Assembly (NCBI GenBank): GCA_937911795.1
Contig: CALDPJ010000334.1
Location: forward strand, 1 to 6,895
Source of the DNA: an uncultured Flavobacteriales bacterium
GTDB taxonomy: Bacteria; Bacteroidota; Bacteroidia; Flavobacteriales_D; SKUL01
Direction of reading: 5' to 3'
DNA length: 6,895 bases
In this document: positions 1-5,227 of the stretch, in pieces
Numbering within the stretch: the first letter of the stretch is position 1
How the letters are laid out: each line of letters opens with the position of its first letter
Program-made: the position numbers and the translations under genes
Notes under the pieces: model-generated
The model's input: only the letters and a program-made list of their open reading frames with translations
The model's database searches: none
Told to the model about the DNA's origin: nothing

Positions 1-1144
1 TCTGAAAAAGCGGGTCACTATCAACATCATAAGTTGTCCATTCGCCCTGGAAAAAAACTTCAATCCCACGAGGATTATAGGTCGGTGACCAATTTGATGA
101 GGGCGTGCCACTGGATTTAAAAAGTGTTTCTTGAATAAATTGAAGTTTATAAACATCAACATGCGCCGGGCCTGCGGGTTGAACAACCTCCTTGGAATTG
201 GTTGATGCTTTAAAATGCACCAAGCCTTCATCTACATCACCGATCCAGATCTCATAAGGGTCCAGGATTACCGCACCATTGGATTCTACATCAGAAACTA
301 CATATTTCCACGACAGATCAGATTGATAAACGTCCACGACATTTTGCCGGCGGGAAACAATTTGATTCGCCGAGATATCGAAACCCCTGAAATTATCACC
401 TTCTTCCAGAGAAATATATTCTGCAAAATCCGTGGTAGCATAAAGCACATCGGTTCCTCCGTTGTTCTGCAGGAAAAGCAAATATGATCCGATGGCGCCC
501 ACATCCGTTACTTCTGTCGAATTGGGTAGATTTTCCTGATGGGTCCAGTTAACAAAATTCGTCAGGAAGGGATTACCGGCATCAGCAGAAAGCAATCCGA
601 TGTCGGTCGCCGCATAAATTTTTCCATCGAATTTCGCAACAGCATAAACCTGAAGGTTTGCACCACCCGGACCGATGATGTAGGTGTCAATGACTTCCTG
701 GTTGATCAGATCAAAATAAACAATACCAAATCCGCAGGAAAGATAGCACCTGCCGTTTTCGATATAAATATCGTTAATGGATTTGATGCCGAAAATTCCA
801 CTGTTTTGGATACTGTTGATGTTTATTGACAATCCATTTCGGATCAAGTCAAGATTGCCGCTTTCATATCCAACTACAAGTGTAGAGGAAGTCGGATCGA
901 ATGCGATTGAAGAAATTCCGGCATCGGAGAGGAGGTTGACTTTGCTGATTTTTTCAATACTGTTATCCGTAAGGTTCACCGAAAAGATCATATTCGGGTT
1001 AGCGCAGTAAATTCTACCGTTGCCGTGTGTCACTCCAATAGTTCCACGGTTGGGAAAATGATCCCTCCACTGCTCTATGGCCAGTTGAGCCTGAAGCGAA
1101 AGGCATAAAAAAAGTGCTGAGAAGCCGGTAAGAATTCGAATCAT
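1..1144 (-). CDS. porZ: PorZ-like type IX secretion accessory beta-propeller protein (partial, N-terminal 381 residues)
   Basis: Reading leftwards from an ATG at 1144 the frame stays open to the window edge, giving 381 residues and no stop, so the C-terminal part is missing. Residues 1-19 form a signal peptide (short basic start MIR, hydrophobic core, probable cut after SLQA). The mature protein opens with AIEQWRDH, then shows blade-like repeats such as NGRIYCANPNMIFSVNL (about 43-59), SDAGISSIAFDP (about 73-84), GRCYLSCGFGIVYFDL and GKIYAATDIGLLSAD. This start and the 'CGFGIVYFDL...DTYIIG' section match what I recall of PorZ from Bacteroidota. P. gingivalis PorZ is about 780 residues long: two seven-bladed propellers plus a C-terminal sorting domain. 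It sits at the cell surface and takes part in attaching type IX cargo to anionic LPS. About half the protein is therefore here, mainly the first propeller. There is no Shine-Dalgarno, as usual in this phylum. An unrelated surface propeller protein is the main alternative. Confidence 0.8.
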   Translation of the reverse strand, partial: MIRILTGFSALFLCLSLQAQLAIEQWRDHFPNRGTIGVTHGNGRIYCANPNMIFSVNLTDNSIEKISKVNLLSDAGISSIAFDPTSSTLVVGYESGNLDLIRNGLSININSIQNSGIFGIKSINDIYIENGRCYLSCGFGIVYFDLINQEVIDTYIIGPGGANLQVYAVAKFDGKIYAATDIGLLSADAGNPFLTNFVNWTHQENLPNSTEVTDVGAIGSYLLFLQNNGGTDVLYATTDFAEYISLEEGDNFRGFDISANQIVSRRQNVVDVYQSDLSWKYVVSDVESNGAVILDPYEIWIGDVDEGLVHFKASTNSKEVVQPAGPAHVDVYKLQFIQETLFKSSGTPSSNWSPTYNPRGIEVFFQGEWTTYDVDSDPLFQ

Positions 1145-1288
1145 ATGTTCGGGTGTGGTGGATGTTCAACGAAAAAAACGCTGTTTTCATATACAACATG
1201 CAGATACGAAACAAATCATTTTTTCCGGAACCTCAATTTCAGGTCGTCGATTGACAACAATCTCTGCCCGAAAAACAGAAATAAACGC

Positions 1289-1296
1289 TAAATTTG
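1289..1296 (+). promoter_or_regulatory. -7 box of the tRNA-Arg promoter
   Basis: TAAATTTG is an exact match to the Bacteroidota -7 consensus TAnnTTTG. It ends 13 bases before the first base of tRNA-Arg, so transcription would start about 9 bases before the mature 5' end. No TTG-type -33 element is present at the expected 17-23 base distance, where the sequence is instead A-rich. The tRNA-Cys promoter at 4830-4859 has the same spacing to its gene, which supports the call. Confidence 0.6.
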
Positions 1297-1309
1297 CCGC
1301 TTAGAAACC

Positions 1310-1383
1310 GGCCCGGTAGTTCAACTGGATAGAATATCAGATTTCGGCTCTGAGGGTTGGGGGTTCAAATCCTCCCCGGGTCA
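1310..1383 (+). tRNA. tRNA-Arg, anticodon TCG
   Basis: The 74 bases fold into a full cloverleaf. The acceptor stem GGCCCGG (1310-1316) pairs with CCGGGTC (1376-1382), with one G-T pair, and A1383 is the discriminator. The anticodon stem TCAGA/TCTGA encloses the loop TTTCGGC, giving anticodon TCG, which reads CGA and by wobble other CGN arginine codons. The T arm is GGGGG-TTCAAAT-CCTCC with one G-T pair. The 3' CCA is not encoded, so it must be added after transcription. It has its own -7 box upstream and a terminator directly downstream, so it is a single-gene unit. Confidence 0.95.
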
Positions 1384-1390
1384 CAAAGAC

Positions 1391-1427
1391 AAGCCCGTAC
1401 TGCTTATGCAGTACGGGTTTTCTTTTT
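1391..1427 (+). terminator. Intrinsic terminator of tRNA-Arg
   Basis: A perfect 10-bp stem, CCCGTACTGC (1394-1403) against GCAGTACGGG (1408-1417) with loop TTAT, is followed by TTTTCTTTTT (1418-1427). It begins only a few bases after the tRNA 3' end. On the minus strand there is no equivalent run of T after the hairpin, so it works in one direction only. Confidence 0.9.
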
Positions 1428-1439
1428 ACCGAAAACCGC

Positions 1440-1489
1440 CGAGCTTGCTCGAGTAGTAAGGGAAAAAGAAGACCTACCGGCCGTAGGTC
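1440..1489. repeat. Two inverted repeats in the tRNA-Arg/catalase gap
   Basis: CGAGC-TT-GCTCG (1440-1451) is a perfect 5-bp inverted repeat. GACCTAC-CGGCC-GTAGGTC (1471-1489) is a perfect 7-bp one. Neither is followed by a run of T, so they do not look like terminators. They lie in a 241-base non-coding stretch (1428-1668) in which I find no credible gene. Their role is unknown; they could be part of a dispersed intergenic repeat or regulatory sites. Confidence 0.4.
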
Positions 1490-1510
1490 GGTATGGGTTT
1501 GCCTTGGGGT

Positions 1511-1525
1511 AATGTAAATTACATT
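1511..1525. promoter_or_regulatory. 7-1-7 palindrome, candidate operator upstream of the catalase
   Basis: AATGTAA-A-TTACATT is a perfect inverted repeat of two 7-base arms around one base. Fur-family sites, including PerR boxes, have this 7-1-7 geometry, and PerR commonly controls catalases. The arms do not match the PerR consensus TTATAATnATTATAA closely, so the regulator is uncertain; a CRP/FNR-type protein is another possibility. It lies 143 bases before the catalase ATG. I could not find a clear TAnnTTTG promoter between the two. Confidence 0.35.
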
Positions 1526-1668
1526 CGGGATGGCTTCCGCATTCCAAAACTTTCCCCAACATCCTCAGGTATATTCCTTCAACCCGAACGTACTTTCCCA
1601 CTGAACATTCTCATCGTATTGCTGTTAATTTTCTTCTAACGCCATCCGAACCCAGAAAAATTTAACCA

Positions 1669-3831
1669 ATGGAAGACGCTAAAAAACCAGAAGAAAACAA
1701 AAAAACCGATCAGCTTAAGTCCTCGAAAGAAAACTCAGACGGCAAGGATCTGACAACCAACCACGGCGTAAAGGTCAACCACACCGACGATTCGTTGAAA
1801 GCAGGAAAACGTGGGCCAACCATCATGGAAGATTTTCACTTTCGTGAGAAAATGACCCATTTTGATCATGAACGAATTCCGGAGCGCGTGGTACATGCCC
1901 GCGGATCGGGAGCTCATGGCTTTTTTCAGGTATATAAACCCATTCCTGAACTTTGCAAAGCAGGTTTGTTTCAAAATCCAGAAGTGAAAACTCCGGTTTT
2001 TGTACGCTTCTCAACGGTAGTCGGGTTTAGAGGATCGGCAGATACAGTCCGCGATGTACGTGGTTTTGCTACAAAATTCTACACCGAAGAAGGCAACTGG
2101 GATTTAGTTGGCAACAACATGCCGATATTCTTTATCCAGGATGGCATCAAATTTCCCGACCTTGTACATTCCATCAAACCCGAACCGCACAACCAGATGC
2201 CTCAGGCCTCTGCCGCGCACGATAATTTTTGGGATTTCATTTCACTCATGCCCGAATCAACCCATATGATTATGTGGGTGCTTTCTGACCGGGCCCTGCC
2301 AAGAAGCTACTCGATGATGGAAGGTTTCGGTGTGCACCCCTTCCGCATGATCAACACCGAAGGTAAATCGCGCTTTGTAAAATTTCACTGGAAACCACTC
2401 AATGGCGTGCACTCATTGGTGTGGGACGAAACGCAGAAAATTGCCGGAAAAGATCCTGACTTCAATCGTCGCAACCTGTGGGATATGATCGAAAACGGTG
2501 TTTATCCGGAGTTTGAACTGGGCGTGCAGATCGTTGAAGAAGAGGATGAATTTGCCTTTGATTTCGACCTGCTCGACCCCACTAAAATTATTCCCGAAGA
2601 GCTGGTTCCGGTTCAGAAAATCGGAAAAATGACCCTCAACCGGAATCCAGATAATTTCTTTGCTGAAACCGAACAGGTAGCTTTTCACCCCGGACATGTA
2701 GTTCCGGGAATCGACTTCACCAATGACCCGCTTTTGCAGGGCCGCTTGTTTTCGTATATCGACACACAACTCATCCGGCTCGGTGGTCCGAATTTCAATG
2801 AAATTCCAATCAACCGCCCATTGGCCGAAGTCCACAACAACCAACGCGACGGATTTATGCGTCAAACCATCAACCAGGGGCGCACCAATTATTCTCCCAA
2901 TTCACAACGCGGCGGGTGTCCGATGACCGCTTCTGCAGATGCCGGCGCGTTTACGCATCACATGGAAAAAGTTGAAGGCTATAAAACCCGCGAACGCAGC
3001 GATAGTTTTAAGGATTATTTCAGCCAGGCCACACTGTTTTACAACAGTATGTCGGAGCCCGAAAAGAAGCACATCATTGCTGCTTTTCATTTTGAGTTGG
3101 GAAAAGTAGAGAATAAAGAAATCCGGCAGCGGATGGTTTATATGATGGCCAATGTAGACCGTGAGCTGGCGGCTGAAATTGCAAAAGGTATTGGTGTAGA
3201 TACTCCTGACGATGAGGCACAGATTAAAGCCGTGGCCAAAGATGCACTGCCCAAACCAGAAGGAAAACGTACGGTCGATCGCTCTCCGGCATTAAGCATG
3301 GAAAACCTGAAAGCCGATTCAATCAAAGGCCGCAAGGTTGTGATAATTGTAGATGAAGGATTTGATTATCCATCGCTGATGAACATTAAGGGAATGCTGA
3401 TGCAGAACGAGGCCATGCCGAAGATTTTATCCAAATTTCACGGGAAAATCAAAAGCAGTACCGGCGAGACGGTTGAAACTGATGAGGCAGAAGTTACCTC
3501 GGAATCTGTTTTATTCGACGCGCTTTTTATTCCGGGAGGAGATCACGTGGAGAAGCTGAAAACACAGGGGTTTGTGCTCCATTTCATCAACGAGACTTTT
3601 AAACATTGTAAACCCATTGCAGCAACAGGAAATGCTATTTCGCTCTTTTCTGACCTGAAAGAAAAAACCGGCGAACTGGAATTGAGCAACAACGGAATTA
3701 CCGAAGACAAGGGTGTAGTTACCGCGATGAATAATGAAAACATGCGGGAATTTGCGGAGCAGTTTCGGGTTTCTATGCTCAAACACCGGCACTGGGAGCG
3801 GTCTGAAATTATTGAAAAAGTTCCCGCTTAG
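1669..3831 (+). CDS. katE: Large-subunit catalase, KatE/HPII type, with C-terminal DJ-1/PfpI-like domain
   Basis: Degrades hydrogen peroxide to water and oxygen with a heme, probably in the cytoplasm because no signal peptide is seen. It has 720 residues, close to E. coli HPII (753) and far longer than small-subunit catalases (about 480-500). Residues 1-50 are a charged, lysine-rich extension. The catalase core has FDHERIPERVVHARG (65-79) with the distal catalytic His76, the distal Asn in DLVGNNMPIFF (145-155), and the proximal heme ligand Tyr363 in GRLFSY (358-363) with Arg359. His340 lies 23 residues before Tyr363, the spacing of the His392-Tyr415 cross-linked pair in HPII. GGPNFNEIPINRP (372-384) is a family signature. 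A helical section follows to about 520, then a flavodoxin-like domain (about 555-705) in which the nucleophile elbow reads AATGNA and has no cysteine. The start is the first ATG in frame behind an A-rich leader; Met53 would remove the extension. It is transcribed alone. Confidence 0.95.
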   Translation: MEDAKKPEENKKTDQLKSSKENSDGKDLTTNHGVKVNHTDDSLKAGKRGPTIMEDFHFREKMTHFDHERIPERVVHARGSGAHGFFQVYKPIPELCKAGLFQNPEVKTPVFVRFSTVVGFRGSADTVRDVRGFATKFYTEEGNWDLVGNNMPIFFIQDGIKFPDLVHSIKPEPHNQMPQASAAHDNFWDFISLMPESTHMIMWVLSDRALPRSYSMMEGFGVHPFRMINTEGKSRFVKFHWKPLNGVHSLVWDETQKIAGKDPDFNRRNLWDMIENGVYPEFELGVQIVEEEDEFAFDFDLLDPTKIIPEELVPVQKIGKMTLNRNPDNFFAETEQVAFHPGHVVPGIDFTNDPLLQGRLFSYIDTQLIRLGGPNFNEIPINRPLAEVHNNQRDGFMRQTINQGRTNYSPNSQRGGCPMTASADAGAFTHHMEKVEGYKTRERSDSFKDYFSQATLFYNSMSEPEKKHIIAAFHFELGKVENKEIRQRMVYMMANVDRELAAEIAKGIGVDTPDDEAQIKAVAKDALPKPEGKRTVDRSPALSMENLKADSIKGRKVVIIVDEGFDYPSLMNIKGMLMQNEAMPKILSKFHGKIKSSTGETVETDEAEVTSESVLFDALFIPGGDHVEKLKTQGFVLHFINETFKHCKPIAATGNAISLFSDLKEKTGELELSNNGITEDKGVVTAMNNENMREFAEQFRVSMLKHRHWERSEIIEKVPA

Positions 3832-3864
3832 CGTCTAAGTTATTTTACTAATGATGTTGCGCTG

Positions 3865-4620
3865 TCAGGAGAATACTTGTTCTCCGGCAAGCATGATGAC
3901 GTGAGTGAAGACGTGGGCAATCATCGCTACCTCCAATCCTTTTTTCCAGTACAACCATCCGAAGACAATTCCACCGATGGAGTTTCCGATGATGACATAA
4001 GCCAACAACACAGCAGGCGGATTATCAATAGATTGAAAAACTATCGGAAAATGACCAAGCGCGAAAAGTACTGCTGAAACGAAAATTGCAGTCCAGTATA
4101 TTCCTGCGCTAAGACTTCTAAAGATTTTGAAAAGCAGCCAAACTAAAAAAGTCATCAGTCCGAAGCGCATGAGGATTTCTTCGGTAATGCCACCGTACAA
4201 AAAGCGGCTGGCTACAGAAGTGTTAATGTTCTCTCCCAATTCAATGAATTCGCGGGGAATAATGGGCGCGAAAACAGTCCCGGTAGCGACAATCAAAACA
4301 CCGGAAATCACCCCTCCTGCAATTCCAGATTTAAAGATATCGGGCAATTGAAAATTGCGCTCGCCTTGTATGATTCCATCTATTACCGGTGCACCTATCA
4401 TTACTTTTTTGTGAAGGAAAAGCCCTACAAGCACCGATATTATCAGCATGATGGTGGGATTAACCAGTAAAAGCCATTTGATTTCGGTTGCAGAAAACTG
4501 ACTGAGCAATAGTTTTTCAGTCTCTTCTGGTAAAGGAATTTCCATTAACAACAATGACAATACCCCTATGAAACCGAGCGAGAAAAGGACGACCCCTAAA
4601 ACGAGTGTTTGTTTGTTCAT
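3865..4620 (-). CDS. CPBP-family intramembrane metalloprotease (CAAX protease/Abi family)
   Basis: A 251-residue membrane protein with about seven hydrophobic segments: roughly 5-25, 48-69, 98-120, 138-165, 173-190, 203-222 and 228-247. The family's motifs are present in order. EEILMR (147-152) is the EExxxR motif, with Glu147/Glu148 expected to activate water. FALGH (186-190) is the FxxxH motif. His236 in AHVFTH is the third motif, where the residue four positions on is His240 rather than the more usual Asn or Asp. These residues face into the membrane and hold the metal in characterised relatives such as Rce1. Bacterial members have been linked to bacteriocin immunity and to processing of membrane substrates, but nothing nearby points to a substrate. 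It is a single gene, convergent with the catalase (33-base gap), with its own candidate promoter. No Shine-Dalgarno is seen. The family call is firm; the role is unknown. Confidence 0.88.
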   Translation of the reverse strand: MNKQTLVLGVVLFSLGFIGVLSLLLMEIPLPEETEKLLLSQFSATEIKWLLLVNPTIMLIISVLVGLFLHKKVMIGAPVIDGIIQGERNFQLPDIFKSGIAGGVISGVLIVATGTVFAPIIPREFIELGENINTSVASRFLYGGITEEILMRFGLMTFLVWLLFKIFRSLSAGIYWTAIFVSAVLFALGHFPIVFQSIDNPPAVLLAYVIIGNSIGGIVFGWLYWKKGLEVAMIAHVFTHVIMLAGEQVFS

Positions 4621-4627
4621 GAGCTAT

Positions 4628-4657
4628 GAAATATAATCAATTAGTCATCTAATTCAA
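4628..4657 (-). promoter_or_regulatory. Candidate promoter of the CPBP protease gene with an inverted repeat in its spacer
   Basis: On the minus strand TTG (4657-4655) is followed after exactly 19 bases by TATATTTC (4635-4628), one mismatch from the Bacteroidota -7 consensus TAnnTTTG. The start of transcription would fall almost at the ATG (4620), implying a very short or absent leader. The spacer contains AATTAG-N4-CTAATT (4639-4654), a perfect 6-bp inverted repeat lying wholly between the two elements, where a repressor would block the polymerase. The A/T richness of the area makes chance matches likely. Confidence 0.35.
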
Positions 4658-4704
4658 CCAACTTGATACAGTACTTCATATTCATGCGAACAAGCTTGAT
4701 GGCC

Positions 4705-4737
4705 AACAAAAAACCCTGCCATTTCTGACAGGGTTTT
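4705..4737 (-). terminator. Intrinsic terminator of tRNA-Cys
   Basis: On the minus strand CCCTGTC (4733-4727), loop AGAAAT, and GGCAGGG (4720-4714) form a 7-bp stem with one G-T pair, followed by TTTTTTGTT (4713-4705). It begins a few bases after the 3' end of tRNA-Cys. Four T residues also follow the hairpin on the plus strand, but no plus-strand gene feeds into it. Confidence 0.85.
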
Positions 4738-4741
4738 GTAG

Positions 4742-4812
4742 AGGTTCCGAGCGGATTCGAACCGCTGTACGAGGTTTTGCAGACCTCTGCCTAGCCACTC
4801 GGCCACGGAACC
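4742..4812 (-). tRNA. tRNA-Cys, anticodon GCA
   Basis: The 71 bases fold into a cloverleaf on the minus strand. The acceptor stem is GGTTCCG (4812-4806) against CGGAACC (4749-4743), and the discriminator base is U (A at 4742 on the plus strand), as is standard for tRNA-Cys. The anticodon stem GAGGT/ACCTC encloses the loop CTGCAAA, giving anticodon GCA. The T arm contains GTTCGAATC. CCA is not encoded. It is flanked by its own promoter and terminator, so it is separate from folB upstream. Confidence 0.96.
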
Positions 4813-4829
4813 ATTTTATTAAGGGAACG

Positions 4830-4859
4830 CAAAGTTAACTTTTTTGCATCACTGTCAAA
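4830..4859 (-). promoter_or_regulatory. Promoter of tRNA-Cys
   Basis: On the minus strand TTTG (4859-4856), an 18-base spacer and TAACTTTG (4837-4830) match the Bacteroidota pattern TTTG-N17-23-TAnnTTTG with no mismatch. The -7 box ends 17 bases before the mature tRNA 5' end at 4812, so the leader would be about 10-13 bases. The -33 element begins just past the folB stop codon (4864-4862). Confidence 0.75.
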
Positions 4860-4861
4860 CT

Positions 4862-5227
4862 TCACGATTCTTTTAGCGTACGGCTCAGTTCAACGCTCAC
4901 ATTTTTAGCCACTCCGTTAATCGGGGGGTTGAGTTTTGCCACCCGCACTTTTACGGCTTCCAGCTCCGGAAAGGTTTCAGTAATGGAATCGATAATTCGG
5001 CGCACCACGTGCTCAAGCAGGTTCGAGCGCACTTTCATTTCATCCCGCACAATCTCGTGAACCTTCACGTAATCAATCGTACAAGAAAGATCGTCGTTTA
5101 CCTCCGGAACCGACAGATCGCTGGTCAGCTCTACATCCACCAGATACTCGCTGCCAATCATGGCCTCTTCCTCCAGACAGCCGTGGTATGCGTATAATGA
5201 TATACCTTCTACACGAATAACTCCCAT
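4862..5227 (-). CDS. folB: Dihydroneopterin aldolase
   Basis: Converts 7,8-dihydroneopterin to 6-hydroxymethyl-7,8-dihydropterin plus glycolaldehyde in cytoplasmic folate synthesis. The 121-residue length is normal for the family, which forms octamers. Residues that match known active-site positions are Glu21 in YHGCLEEEA, Tyr53 in TIDYVKV, Glu72 in LLEHV and the catalytic Lys98 in AKLNPPI, corresponding by spacing to Glu22, Tyr54, Glu74 and Lys100 of the S. aureus enzyme. The Leu after Lys98 replaces the Pro seen in many bacteria. I chose the ATG at 5227 because it gives a family-typical start, MGVIRVEGISLYAYHG. An in-frame ATG at 5293 lies inside gltX and would add 22 unrelated residues. 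The start overlaps the gltX stop as TAATG, so the two are probably translated from one message and coupled. Confidence 0.94.
   Translation of the reverse strand: MGVIRVEGISLYAYHGCLEEEAMIGSEYLVDVELTSDLSVPEVNDDLSCTIDYVKVHEIVRDEMKVRSNLLEHVVRRIIDSITETFPELEAVKVRVAKLNPPINGVAKNVSVELSRTLKES

Noticed and set aside
215..1010. Several plus-strand reading frames of 77-96 codons
   Set aside because: They are shadows of the continuous minus-strand PorZ-like frame, which has a signal peptide and family motifs.
1176..1213. TTTG-N18-TATATGAA as a possible porZ promoter on the minus strand
   Set aside because: The second element matches the consensus only at its TA and lacks the TTTG part, so support is too weak.
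1249..1262. GATTG-ACAA-CAATC inverted repeat upstream of tRNA-Arg
   Set aside because: Five-base arms in A/T-rich sequence are expected by chance, and it is not placed against a promoter element.
1310..1383. tRNA-Arg as an integration site for a mobile element
   Set aside because: There is no integrase and no repeated copy of the tRNA 3' end in the window, and the terminator follows directly.
1404..1601. 65-codon minus-strand reading frame across the tRNA-Arg terminator and the following gap
   Set aside because: It ends inside the terminator hairpin, is made of the inverted repeats described above, and has no recognisable domain or promoter.
1626..1633. TAATTTTC as a possible -7 box for the catalase
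   Set aside because: It departs from TAnnTTTG and has no TTG at a suitable distance upstream.
2413..2865. 150-codon minus-strand reading frame inside the catalase
   Set aside because: It is antisense to the conserved heme-binding core of the catalase and shows no motifs of its own.
3868..3885. GGAGAA-N6-TTCTCC hairpin near the catalase 3' end
   Set aside because: It lies inside the last codons of the CPBP gene and no T run follows on either strand, so it is not called a terminator.
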